The notes under the pieces are model-generated. The model had not been told where the DNA came from and searched no databases. It saw only the letters and a list, made by a program, of their open reading frames with translations. Made by a program: the position numbers and the translations under genes. Shown piece by piece: positions 8,422 through 15,769 of a stretch of 24,463 bases of DNA. Positions within the stretch are counted from its first letter, which is position 1, and each line of letters starts with the position of its first letter. Source of the DNA: Rhodospirillaceae bacterium (GTDB lineage Bacteria > Pseudomonadota > Alphaproteobacteria > Micavibrionales > UBA2020); NCBI GenBank assembly GCA_003524565.1, contig DQGU01000093.1:1-24463 (forward strand), given 5' to 3'.

Positions 8422-9783
8422 TTAACAACTTATTTCGGCATTTTTGCGTGTGTAGTAAAACCAGGTCGCCACAAGACACAGCGCATAGAAAGTGGAAAAG
8501 ACCAGCAAAGCCGTGTCCGGCGCGCCCGTAAGCTTGATGGCCGTGCCGTAGCTTTTGGGGATAAAGAAGGCGCCATAAGCGCCAATCGCCGAGGAAAAGC
8601 CGATGACAGCGGCGGATTCTCGGTCAGCCGCCTTGCGGATATCTTCTTCCGACTGCCCTTGCATCGCGCGGCTGCGGTCTTTCCAGAAAATTACCGGGAT
8701 CATCTGGAATGTCGAGGCATTGCCGATCCCCGTCGCCACGAAGAGCAGCAGGAACATCCCAAAGAATCCGTAAAACGCATAAGACTGGTCTTTTATCGTC
8801 AGAAAATAGTATGCCCCCAGCGCGCCGAGCATCAGCACGACAAAAACCCAGATCGTAACGCGTCCACCGCCGTGTTTGTCGGAAATCCACCCGCTGCACG
8901 CGCGCGACAGGGCGCCAAGCAAAGGACCGATAAAGGCGAGCTGGAGGGAATTGACTTCTGGAAAAGCCGTTTTCGCCAACTGCGGAAACCCGGCGGAAAA
9001 GCCTATAAAAGAGCCGAAAGTGCCGACGTAGAGAAAGCACATAATCCAGTTATGCTTGCGCTTGAAGATGGTCATCTGGCTGGAAAGAGACGCTTTGGCT
9101 TCGGCAATATCGTTCATCCCGAACCATGCCGCCACTGCGGATACCACAATGAAGGGAATCCAGAAAATCGCGGCGTTCTGGAGCCAGAGGGACCCCTCCG
9201 CCGTTTGCTGCGCGCTTCCCGCCCAAATGCCGAAAAGTCCCGTGGTAATCACCAGCGGCACAATAAACTGCACCACGCTGACACCGAGGTTACCGAGGCC
9301 CGCGTTCAGCGCCAGGGCATTTCCTTTTTCTTTCTTCGGGAAGAAAAACGCGATATTCGACATGCTGGAAGCGAAATTGCCGCCGCCGAAACCGCAAAGA
9401 AGCGCCAGCAACACAAAAACACCGTACGATGTCTGCGGATTCTGGATGGCAAAAGCAATCCCCACCGTCGGCAATAACAGCGACAGGGTACTCAGCGCCG
9501 TCCAGCGCCGTCCGCCGAATACCGGCACCATAAAAGAGTAAAAAATACGCAGCGTCGCGCCAGACAACCCCGGCAGCGCCGTCAGAAGAAAAAGCTGCTC
9601 GGTCGTGAAGTTGAAGCCGACCTTGGGGAGGTTGACGACAATAACACTCCACATCATCCAGACCGCGAAAGCCAGAAAAAGAGCGGGTACGGAAATGTAA
9701 AGGTTCCGCCGCGCGATCTTCTTGCCTTCCGACTCCCAGAACCCCGTATCTTCGGGCAGCCATCTTTTGAGAACGCTCTCCAT
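8422..9783 (-). CDS. narK2: Nitrate/nitrite antiporter, NarK2-type MFS transporter
   Basis: A 453-residue major-facilitator protein with about 12 membrane helices. The E. coli-type NarK signatures are present: Arg79 in GATLRIFYSF and Arg294 in GALSRACSGWISD correspond to the two substrate-binding arginines of NarK. The nitrate signature GFGGGNFASSMSN begins at about residue 131, with GNALALNAGLGNLGVS following at about 154. It probably exports nitrite in exchange for nitrate. The ATG at 9783 has an AAGGAAG site and lies 20 bases after narK1, so the two are co-transcribed. The paired NarK1-NarK2 order, separate here but fused in Paracoccus, is typical of denitrifying proteobacteria. The exact transport mode is inferred from family. 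Confidence 0.93.
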   Translation of the reverse strand: MESVLKRWLPEDTGFWESEGKKIARRNLYISVPALFLAFAVWMMWSVIVVNLPKVGFNFTTEQLFLLTALPGLSGATLRIFYSFMVPVFGGRRWTALSTLSLLLPTVGIAFAIQNPQTSYGVFVLLALLCGFGGGNFASSMSNIAFFFPKKEKGNALALNAGLGNLGVSVVQFIVPLVITTGLFGIWAGSAQQTAEGSLWLQNAAIFWIPFIVVSAVAAWFGMNDIAEAKASLSSQMTIFKRKHNWIMCFLYVGTFGSFIGFSAGFPQLAKTAFPEVNSLQLAFIGPLLGALSRACSGWISDKHGGGRVTIWVFVVLMLGALGAYYFLTIKDQSYAFYGFFGMFLLLFVATGIGNASTFQMIPVIFWKDRSRAMQGQSEEDIRKAADRESAAVIGFSSAIGAYGAFFIPKSYGTAIKLTGAPDTALLVFSTFYALCLVATWFYYTRKNAEISC

Positions 9784-9803
9784 ATCAAACTTCCTTTTTT
9801 ATA

Positions 9804-11102
9804 TCAGTTTTGTTTCGCGGCGCCCTGTAACTCGGGCAGATCCGCCGGTTTTTTGAGTGCGGGGTGCGTTTTGCGCTCCAGCGCCCTGATCGTAAAGTGC
9901 ATCCAGACGAGGGCCGTCGCGACAAGCGCGAAAAGCAGCATGAAGCAGCCCGTCCACACGTTCAAAAAATCGTTCATCAGGCCGAAACACACGGGCAGAA
10001 AAAATCCGCCAAGACCACCGATAAGCCCGACGATGCCGGCGACAGAACCCACGTTGTCGGGATAGTAGACGGGGATGTGTTTATAAATCGCCGCCTTGCC
10101 CAGCGACATGAAGAAGCCCAGAACGAACAGGATGCAGGTAAAGGGGATAAAGCCGAGCGCGAAGCTGAAGCTGATATCGCCTCTGATCCCGTGTACCGTG
10201 TAGTCCGTCGCCGGATAGCTGAGGATAAAGCAGCAGATCACGCAAACGATAAACGTCCAGTACATGACGCGCCGCGCGCCGTATTTGTCGGACAGCCAGC
10301 CGCCGATGGCGCGGAAAAGAGACCCCGCGACGGAGAAAAGCGCCGCCAGCACGCCCGCCATCTTGATATCCATCCCGTAGACACCGACGTAGTATCGCGG
10401 CAACCAGAGCGCAAGCGCCACAAAACCGCCGAAGACGAAAAAGTAATAAAGGGAAAAACGCCAGACTTGCAGCTTTTTGAGAGGCTCCAAAGCCGCCGCC
10501 ATCGATTTCGGCGCTTTGCCCTCTTTGCGCTGCGCCGTGATTTGCGGCTCGTCGCTTGTCATGAACCAGAACAATACCGACATCAGCACAAGCGCCGCCG
10601 CCCAGATTTGCGCAACCGCATGCCAGCCATAGGCCACCATGACAAAAGGAGCGATAAATTTTGTCACAGCCGCGCCGATATTCCCCATACCATAAACACC
10701 GAGCGCCGTGCCTTGATGTTCTTTATCGTATAGTTTCGACAGATAGGCGATGCCCACGACGAAACTGCCGCCGGAAAGACCGACCCCCAGCGAGGTCAGC
10801 AGCATCATTTCATAGGTGTCTGCATACGTGAGCAACCACGTAAAAAGGGCGGAAGACAGCATCACGGCGACAAAAATCGGCCGCCCGCCGTATTGATCCG
10901 CCCAGATGCCGAGAAAAAGCCGCACAAGAGAGCCGGTGAGAATCGGCGTTCCGATCAGCAAGCTGAACTGCGTATCGTTGAGGCCGAGGTCTTCCTTGAT
11001 CTGGACGCCGATGATCGCGAAAATCGTCCATACGGCAAAACAGACGGTAAAGGCGATTGTGCTAAGCCCTAATGCCGCGCCCCGCTCCGCATCTCTTTTC
11101 AT
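9804..11102 (-). CDS. narK1: Nitrate/proton symporter, NarK1-type MFS transporter
   Basis: A 432-residue, 12-helix major-facilitator protein. The N-terminal helix GLSTIAFTVCFAVWTIFAI and the segment SLLIGTPILTGSLVRLFLG, with the substrate-binding arginine, mark the NarK1 branch, which is thought to import nitrate with protons and start respiration before nitrite builds up. GGSFVVGIAYLSKLYDKEHQ (about 111-130) and GMGNIGAA form the first nitrate signature; GLIGGLGGFFLPV is the second. It is the first gene of the nar operon: the ATG at 11102 has a GGAG site, and an FNR-type palindrome lies about 103 bases upstream. NarK1 versus other MFS nitrate importers is judged from sequence pattern only. 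Confidence 0.92.
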   Translation of the reverse strand: MKRDAERGAALGLSTIAFTVCFAVWTIFAIIGVQIKEDLGLNDTQFSLLIGTPILTGSLVRLFLGIWADQYGGRPIFVAVMLSSALFTWLLTYADTYEMMLLTSLGVGLSGGSFVVGIAYLSKLYDKEHQGTALGVYGMGNIGAAVTKFIAPFVMVAYGWHAVAQIWAAALVLMSVLFWFMTSDEPQITAQRKEGKAPKSMAAALEPLKKLQVWRFSLYYFFVFGGFVALALWLPRYYVGVYGMDIKMAGVLAALFSVAGSLFRAIGGWLSDKYGARRVMYWTFIVCVICCFILSYPATDYTVHGIRGDISFSFALGFIPFTCILFVLGFFMSLGKAAIYKHIPVYYPDNVGSVAGIVGLIGGLGGFFLPVCFGLMNDFLNVWTGCFMLLFALVATALVWMHFTIRALERKTHPALKKPADLPELQGAAKQN

Positions 11103-11198
11103 AAACTAAACTCCGTGCCGATTACCCGACTTAGCGGGGCGATTCTCTTGCTTATCCCCCCTCTCTTGGTAATATTGCATGCAAAGCAATTTGATAAT

Positions 11199-11212
11199 TT
11201 GATTCAGATCAA
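11199..11212. promoter_or_regulatory. FNR/DNR-type site between narK1 and the regulator gene
   Basis: TTGAT-TCAG-ATCAA, a perfect match to the FNR consensus half-sites. It is palindromic and lies between two divergent genes. Toward narK1, class II spacing predicts transcription from about 11164, with AATATT (minus strand, 11171-11176) as -10. Toward the regulator it predicts about 11247, with TAGGCT at 11235-11240. It may serve both, which would make the regulator autoregulated. Confidence 0.88.
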
Positions 11213-11261
11213 TACTTCATCATCGGTACGGCCTTAGGCTGGAAAAAAAATCAGGGAAGAT

Positions 11262-12005
11262 ATGATCGACCTATTGTCACAGATGCGCTTCGCCACAAAG
11301 CCACAACTTTTTCAAGCCCTCAGCGAAGAAAGCCTGGGCGTTCTTCTTGGCCATTCGTTTTTGCAAGACGTCCCCGCGAACAAACTGCTTTTGCAGCAGG
11401 GCGATACCGCTTCCCATCTCTACCTGATCGCCGAGGGAAGCCTGCGCACCTTCCGCGTCGATAAAGAAGGCCGCGAAGCCACTATCCGTATGCTACAGGC
11501 GGGCAATACGTGTATGGAGGCCGTGATGTTCATGGGCGGCCCATCTCCGATCAACGTGCAGGCCGTCACGCCGTCACGGATACTTTTCATTCCCGAAAAA
11601 GCCGTGAAGGCCCAAGTCCTTGCCGACAGCCAGTTTGCGACGAACCTGCTGCGCATCGTGGCGCACCACTATAAAAACGCCATGCACCAGATTGACGCCA
11701 TGAACATTAAATCGCCCGTGCAGCGTATTGGCTATTATTTTTTAACCCGCCACATCGAGGCCGGCCACGATCATCTTGACTTCGAACTTCCGTTTCAGAA
11801 ACAGCAGATTTCAAACTATCTGGGGATCACGCCGGAAACATTTTCGCGCGCCTTGAAGCAGATGAAAGATCTTGGCATCGACGTCGACAACCAGACGATC
11901 AAGCTACGCGATGCTTTCAGCCTGTGTCACTTCTGCGATCCGGATACGGCGGCCATGTGTCCGAAGCAGGGTAGCGCGGGCTGCACCGCCTGCAAAAATT
12001 CCTAG
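11262..12005 (+). CDS. Crp/Fnr family regulator, Dnr-like, with C-terminal cysteine tail
   Basis: A 247-residue transcription factor. Residues about 15-125 form the cyclic-nucleotide-binding-like sensor domain (LLQQGDTASHLYLIAEGSL at about 43-61). A dimerisation helix follows, then a winged helix with recognition helix ISNYLGITPETFSRALKQM at about 183-201. Glu192, Ser195 and Arg196 match the FNR residues that read TTGAT. The N-terminal cysteines that hold the [4Fe-4S] cluster of E. coli-type FNR are absent, which points to the Dnr/NnrR side of the family (NO-responsive in Pseudomonas). The last 26 residues carry C222, C225, C233, C241 and C244, spaced CX2C-X7-C-X7-CX2C. The ATG has a GGGAAG site. 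Target sites are probably the six palindromes in this window. The actual signal is unknown. Confidence 0.9.
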   Translation: MIDLLSQMRFATKPQLFQALSEESLGVLLGHSFLQDVPANKLLLQQGDTASHLYLIAEGSLRTFRVDKEGREATIRMLQAGNTCMEAVMFMGGPSPINVQAVTPSRILFIPEKAVKAQVLADSQFATNLLRIVAHHYKNAMHQIDAMNIKSPVQRIGYYFLTRHIEAGHDHLDFELPFQKQQISNYLGITPETFSRALKQMKDLGIDVDNQTIKLRDAFSLCHFCDPDTAAMCPKQGSAGCTACKNS

Positions 12006-13246
12006 GCCGCAGGCAAAACAGGGTATACGTCGACAAGATCGCCTTCCCGAATATTCTCTGCCTCCTCCGGCATCGACACCCAGGCGTTCATGGCCAAAAA
12101 CGGGTTCACCATAAAGGATTCCTGCCCCGGCAGTATCGCCGCGCGCGAGTGACCTGCGCTATCCGCCTCGACTTTGGCTTTCAAAAACATCCGAAAACCA
12201 GCCTTTTTGCCAAAAGTGTTTGCAGCGGGCATTTTTTGCGGCGCTTCGGGCGGAAGCCCTGAAAGAATGCGTAAAGCCTGCCCGACAAAAAACCTCAGCC
12301 CCACCGCAGTCGCCGCAGGATTTCCGGGCAGGCCGAAGTACAATGCCCCGTTCGGTAGCCTCGCGAAAAGGTTGGGCTTTCCGGGCCGCATCAGCACTTT
12401 GTGAAAAAGAACCTCGGCCCCCAGAGACTCCAGAGCACCTCTGACAAAGTCGTAACTTCCCGCCGAAACGGCGCCGCTGGAGACGACAATATCCGGCGCG
12501 TCCATCTCCAGAATCTGCGACAGTTTCGCGCAAAATGCGGGGGCATCGTCGCCGACCGACAAGCTGCGGCAGCAAACTGCGCCCAGTTCGGGCAATACGG
12601 CCTCCATATAGGGCGCATTTGCGTTATAGATCTTTCCTTTTGGCAACGCACAGGACAAATCATCCACCAGCTCCAGCCCCGTGGTGATAACAGCCACTTT
12701 CGGTCTCTCGTAAACGGTAACCTTGTTCGTCCCCAGTGCCGCCAGCGGCAGAATGGCCGACGGCGTTATCCGTCCGCCCGCGCCTAAAACCGGCATCCCC
12801 TTGCGGAAATCTTCTCCTGCACGCCGGATATGCGCGCCCACGCGCGCCGCTGCCGTAAAAAAGGCGCGCCCTTCGCGTTCGGAGGCTTCCTCAAACGGGA
12901 CAATCGCATCGCATCCGGCAGGGATCGGCGCGCCCGTCATGATACGACGGCAAGAACCGGAAGACAGACCTTCTCCCGAAGCATCCATTCCGGCGGGCAA
13001 ATTATCGCCGATCGGCAATGAAACCGCCCTCTCCGATGTTGCATCCAAAATGTCGCCTGCCCGCACCGCATAGCCGTCCATCGCCGCATTGTCGAAAGGC
13101 TGTATATTGTGGCCAGCCAGAAGATTGTCAGCCAGAATGCGCCCTACCGCCGCGCGCAGCGGAACGTCTTCGGATCGGCGCGGCAGCACGGAGGCAGCGG
13201 CCGCAACTTTTTGCATCGCTTCGGTAAATCCTGTTATTCCGGCCAT
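12002..13246 (-). CDS. moeA: Molybdopterin molybdotransferase MoeA
   Basis: A 414-residue protein, the usual MoeA length (E. coli 411). It inserts molybdate into adenylated molybdopterin, giving the cofactor that NarG needs after nucleotide attachment. Visible family motifs are FDNAAMDGYAV (about 51-61), RRIMTGAPIPAGCDAIVPFE (about 100-119), TTGLELV, SSGAVSAGSYDFV, MRPGKPNLF and GLPGNPAA. The ATG at 13246 has an AAAGGGAGGG site. An FNR-type palindrome centred about 50 bases upstream suggests anaerobic induction. The 3' end overlaps that of the regulator gene by four bases, both stops lying within one CCTAGG palindrome. No other cofactor genes are in view, so this may be a respiration-dedicated copy. 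Confidence 0.95.
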   Translation of the reverse strand: MAGITGFTEAMQKVAAAASVLPRRSEDVPLRAAVGRILADNLLAGHNIQPFDNAAMDGYAVRAGDILDATSERAVSLPIGDNLPAGMDASGEGLSSGSCRRIMTGAPIPAGCDAIVPFEEASEREGRAFFTAAARVGAHIRRAGEDFRKGMPVLGAGGRITPSAILPLAALGTNKVTVYERPKVAVITTGLELVDDLSCALPKGKIYNANAPYMEAVLPELGAVCCRSLSVGDDAPAFCAKLSQILEMDAPDIVVSSGAVSAGSYDFVRGALESLGAEVLFHKVLMRPGKPNLFARLPNGALYFGLPGNPAATAVGLRFFVGQALRILSGLPPEAPQKMPAANTFGKKAGFRMFLKAKVEADSAGHSRAAILPGQESFMVNPFLAMNAWVSMPEEAENIREGDLVDVYPVLPAA

Positions 13247-13288
13247 TTTCCCTCCCTTTACGTACAGCGCTCACGTCCCGCAGCCCAC

Positions 13289-13302
13289 TTGACCTAGGTC
13301 AA
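13289..13302. promoter_or_regulatory. FNR/DNR-type site between moeA and the decarboxylase
   Basis: TTGAC-CTAG-GTCAA, inside an 18-base perfect palindrome (13287-13304). The centre lies 49.5 bases from the moeA ATG and 41.5 bases from the decarboxylase ATG. Toward moeA this allows a short leader. Toward the decarboxylase, a class II promoter would start transcription at the ATG itself. Confidence 0.82.
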
Positions 13303-13336
13303 GTATGGCCGTCCTCCGTCATGTCAGTATAAAAGT

Positions 13337-14542
13337 ATGATAGACGCCACGGTTCCGGAAAGACTACGTCAGCTGGCTGCACGTATCAAGTGCGGCGCGG
13401 ACAGTTTTATCGGATATCCGGCGACGCGTCTGGTCGATTTTTCGCCGCTCTATCCCTTGATGGATTTTCTTCTGAACAATATCGGAGATCCTTTTTATCA
13501 GGGGGGCAGTTACAAGCTGAACACCCATGACATGGAAAGGGAGGTCATCCGGTGGTTCGGCGCTTTGCTGCGCGCCCCCGAAGACGACACATGGGGCTAT
13601 GTCACCAGCGGCGGCACCGAAGGCAATATGTACGGCCTTTATCTTGCGCGGGAAGCTTTTCCGGACGGAATCGTCTATTTTTCCGCCGATACGCATTACA
13701 GCGTCGCCAAAATCATCCGCCTGCTCCAGATGCCAAGCTGCAAAATCGGCTGCCTGCCGAACGGAGAAATGGATTATGCGGCGCTTGCGGAAGACTTCAA
13801 GAAGAATGCCGGACGTCCCGCCATTCTTTTCGCCAATATCGGCACCACCATGCGCGGCGCCATTGACGATGTGGAGCGGATGCGCAGCATAGTCCTGGCG
13901 AGCGGGATCAAAGATCTCTACATTCACGCGGATGCGGCGCTGTCAGGCCTGGTTTTACCCTTCGTTGAAAACCCGCCTGCTTTCGATTTTGCGCACGGCA
14001 TCGACAGCATTTCCATCAGCGGACACAAGCTCGCCGGCGTTCCCATGCCCTGCGGCGTTGTTTTGGCCCGCAGCGGCATGGTCAACCGGATCATGCGCGG
14101 CGTGGAATATATCGGCAGCATGGATGCGACCATTCTGGGATCCAGAAGCGGCATCGCCACCGTCTTTCTGTGGTATGTCCTGAATACTATGGGGCATGAC
14201 GGTTTCCGCCGCACTGTTGCGGGCTGTCTGGATACGGCGGAATACGCTCTGCGGCAAATGATCCTGAACGGCATTAAGGCATGGAGAAACCCGCACTCGC
14301 TCACCGTTGTCTTCCCGCGCTGCACACAGGAAACCGAGCGCAAATGGCAACTTGCCACCGAGGGGGGGCAGGCGCATTTAATTGCGATGCCGCATGTGAC
14401 GCACGAGATGATAGACAAACTTATCCGCGATATAAAAAACACGCCGCAAGCCGTCGATCCTGTATCCGGCGGCTCTACAATCCCCCTTAGGCCCGCAGGC
14501 ATATCTGCCGCAGGCCGCAATGCCGGCGGGGCAATCCGATGA
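13337..14542 (+). CDS. PLP-dependent group II decarboxylase, histidine-decarboxylase-like
   Basis: A 401-residue enzyme of the pyridoxal-phosphate group II decarboxylase family. The pattern is closest to bacterial histidine decarboxylase. His120 in SADTHYS should stack on the cofactor, Asp199 in YIHADAALSGLVLPFV should bind the pyridine nitrogen, and Lys231 in SISGHKLAGVPMPCGVV should form the Schiff base (Lys232 in the Morganella enzyme, from memory). GVEYIGSMDATILGSRSG at about 255-272 is also family-typical. Histidine as substrate is inferred; a related amino acid is possible. There is no good ribosome site before the ATG, and a FNR-type box sits 41.5 bases upstream. The stop overlaps the next ATG by four bases (ATGA). 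The C-terminal 25 residues are Gly/Ala/Pro-rich and variable. Its link to nitrate respiration is unexplained. Confidence 0.85.
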   Translation: MIDATVPERLRQLAARIKCGADSFIGYPATRLVDFSPLYPLMDFLLNNIGDPFYQGGSYKLNTHDMEREVIRWFGALLRAPEDDTWGYVTSGGTEGNMYGLYLAREAFPDGIVYFSADTHYSVAKIIRLLQMPSCKIGCLPNGEMDYAALAEDFKKNAGRPAILFANIGTTMRGAIDDVERMRSIVLASGIKDLYIHADAALSGLVLPFVENPPAFDFAHGIDSISISGHKLAGVPMPCGVVLARSGMVNRIMRGVEYIGSMDATILGSRSGIATVFLWYVLNTMGHDGFRRTVAGCLDTAEYALRQMILNGIKAWRNPHSLTVVFPRCTQETERKWQLATEGGQAHLIAMPHVTHEMIDKLIRDIKNTPQAVDPVSGGSTIPLRPAGISAAGRNAGGAIR

Positions 14543-14919
14543 TAACGGCGCGCAAATCAGGCGGCCTGCTTCGTAGATTAAGAAATAGCCGCATCATGCC
14601 TTTCCTGTGCATAGCCGTTTTCTGCCTTCTGGCGGCCAAAGCAACACCGGCTTTCGCCTGCGGTGCAGCGCCACCGCCAAAAACCGAACATTCTGCCGCA
14701 GCACCGAACTGTCATGACGATGCCAAAGAAGAGGCGTCTTTAGAAAAAAAACAAACCGCCCGTGGGTGCAGCGACGATTGCTGTATCTGCTGCGTCCTTT
14801 TTCTCGCCTCCCTCGCGCAGCCGCAGAAATCTTCCCCTGAGGATTTCGTTTTGGCCACGGTCATAAATCCCTTTCTGTGGATAACCTACGAGGATGAAAA
14901 ACCCCCGAAACTCTCCTGA
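14539..14919 (+). CDS. Small exported cysteine-rich protein, function unknown
   Basis: A 126-residue protein whose ATG overlaps the decarboxylase stop (ATGA), so translational coupling is likely. It has a basic N-region with a hydrophobic core at about 20-38 and a probable signal-peptidase cut after TPAFA (residue 40). An internal Met20 would give a more standard signal peptide but lacks a ribosome site. The mature part holds C41, C58 (in NCHDD) and a cluster C77, C81, C82, C84, C85 (GCSDDCCICC), followed by a second hydrophobic stretch (VLFLASL). I do not recognise the family. Paired thiols with neighbouring His and Asp suggest metal binding or redox work in the periplasm, resembling small exported proteins of copper loci only in composition. 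Reality as a gene is supported by the overlap, the signal peptide and the following lipoprotein. Confidence 0.6.
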   Translation: MITARKSGGLLRRLRNSRIMPFLCIAVFCLLAAKATPAFACGAAPPPKTEHSAAAPNCHDDAKEEASLEKKQTARGCSDDCCICCVLFLASLAQPQKSSPEDFVLATVINPFLWITYEDEKPPKLS

Positions 14920-14962
14920 CGTTCCCCCTATCTATCGTTCATGTCTAATCAGGAGAATTCTC

Positions 14963-15154
14963 ATGAAAAATCTGTTAATCGCCTCTTTTCTTGCCCTCTT
15001 CCTCTCCGGCTGCGCGGCAACCGCGTCGACGCCGCCTTCGGGAGAGAAAGCGGCTCATACCTGCTGCTGCAGCAAAAAAGAAAAGTCTCATGATTGCACC
15101 TGCGGCTGCCACTCGGGCGACGCTAAGGTAAAAATCTGCAAACCAGTGCACTAA
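14963..15154 (+). CDS. Small cysteine-rich lipoprotein, metallothionein-like composition
   Basis: A 63-residue protein starting at the ATG at 14963, chosen because an AGGAG site lies 7 bases upstream and a clean lipoprotein signal follows; a longer in-frame start at 14894 lies inside the previous gene and is unlikely. The lipobox LSGC puts the lipid-bearing residue at Cys17. The mature protein is about 47 residues and carries seven further cysteines: C34, C35, C36, C45, C47, C49 and C59. It also has four histidines (H32, H43, H50, H63), grouped as HTCCCSKKEKSHDCTCGCH. This composition suggests a membrane-anchored periplasmic metal binder. It is the last gene of the decarboxylase operon and is followed by a strong hairpin. 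No named family is recognised. Confidence 0.72.
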   Translation: MKNLLIASFLALFLSGCAATASTPPSGEKAAHTCCCSKKEKSHDCTCGCHSGDAKVKICKPVH

Positions 15155-15164
15155 CAAGCCTTGC

Positions 15165-15197
15165 GGGCGGCACCGGAAAGCCCTTCCGGCGCCGCCC
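15165..15197 (+). terminator. Hairpin terminator after the lipoprotein gene
   Basis: A 5' arm GGGCGGC, one mismatch, then CCGGAA; a 5-base loop; then TTCCGG, one mismatch, and GCCGCCC. This makes 13 pairs of mostly G-C. It begins 10 bases after the stop and is followed by CTTTG, a short T run that is shared with the next FNR-type site. The stem is very strong but the U tract is weak, so termination may be partial. Confidence 0.7.
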
Positions 15198-15199
15198 CT

Positions 15200-15213
15200 T
15201 TGACTCAAGTCAA
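15200..15213 (+). promoter_or_regulatory. FNR/DNR-type site and promoter of ubiTUV
   Basis: TTGAC-TCAA-GTCAA, centred 68.5 bases before the ubiT ATG. A TATTAT -10 element at 15236-15241 lies exactly where a class II FNR promoter needs it, predicting transcription from about 15248 and a 27-base leader. The site begins within the T run of the preceding terminator. Confidence 0.87.
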
Positions 15214-15274
15214 ATGGAGATGTCTTGCAGAAAGCTATTATCTGCCGCCGGCTCTAAGGAGGCCGAAGCCGTCC

Positions 15275-15769
15275 ATGAAAGAAAGCACCCCGGGAAAAGC
15301 GATCGGATATATTCTCGCGCCTATACCTACGTTTTTGATCACGCCCCTTCTTGGCAGGATTGTGCGGCATCTGGCCGCCCGACACGGGGGATTGTTCAAA
15401 AGGATCGGCCCCCACCAGAAAAAGATTTTCATGATCGACCCCGTCAATCTCCCGTTCGCGCTACTGCTGCGCCCCGATCCGAACAATCTTGAGCTGATAT
15501 GCCGCCGCCGTCGGCATATTTCAGACTATCACGCGCGCATTTCCGGCAGCTTTTTGAAACTGCTGCAAATGATCGACGGCAGCCGTGACGGCGACGCCCT
15601 CTTCTTTTCGCGCGATCTGACCGTGGAGGGAGACACGGAAGCCGTCGTCGCGCTGCGCAATGCGCTTGACGATATAGACGGCAATCTTATCGAAGAGATT
15701 GCCGGGATCGCCGGAGAGCCGGGCCGGATCGGATTATCGGCCCTGCGGCGGATCGGGGGAAGCAGATGA
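15275..15769 (+). CDS. ubiT: UbiT, SCP2-type lipid-binding protein for anaerobic ubiquinone synthesis
   Basis: A 164-residue protein (E. coli UbiT/YhbT has 174). UbiT carries an SCP2 lipid-binding domain and holds the hydrophobic ubiquinone intermediates for the oxygen-independent pathway. Visible features are an N-terminal amphipathic/hydrophobic segment (IGYILAPIPTFLITPLLGRI, about 10-29), and the SCP2 core at about 50-140, with DPVNLPFALLLRP, LELICRRR, ISGSFLKLLQMIDG and GDALFFSRDLTVEGDTEAVV. The ATG at 15275 follows AAGGAGG at about 12 bases; the frame is open further upstream but those starts would precede the predicted promoter. The stop overlaps ubiU by four bases. The identity rests on domain pattern plus the ubiU-ubiV context, and is firm. 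Confidence 0.92.
   Translation: MKESTPGKAIGYILAPIPTFLITPLLGRIVRHLAARHGGLFKRIGPHQKKIFMIDPVNLPFALLLRPDPNNLELICRRRRHISDYHARISGSFLKLLQMIDGSRDGDALFFSRDLTVEGDTEAVVALRNALDDIDGNLIEEIAGIAGEPGRIGLSALRRIGGSR

Noticed and set aside
15161..15274. An upstream extension of ubiT by 38 codons
   Set aside because: It would begin inside the terminator hairpin and before the predicted transcription start; the AAGGAGG site supports the ATG at 15275.
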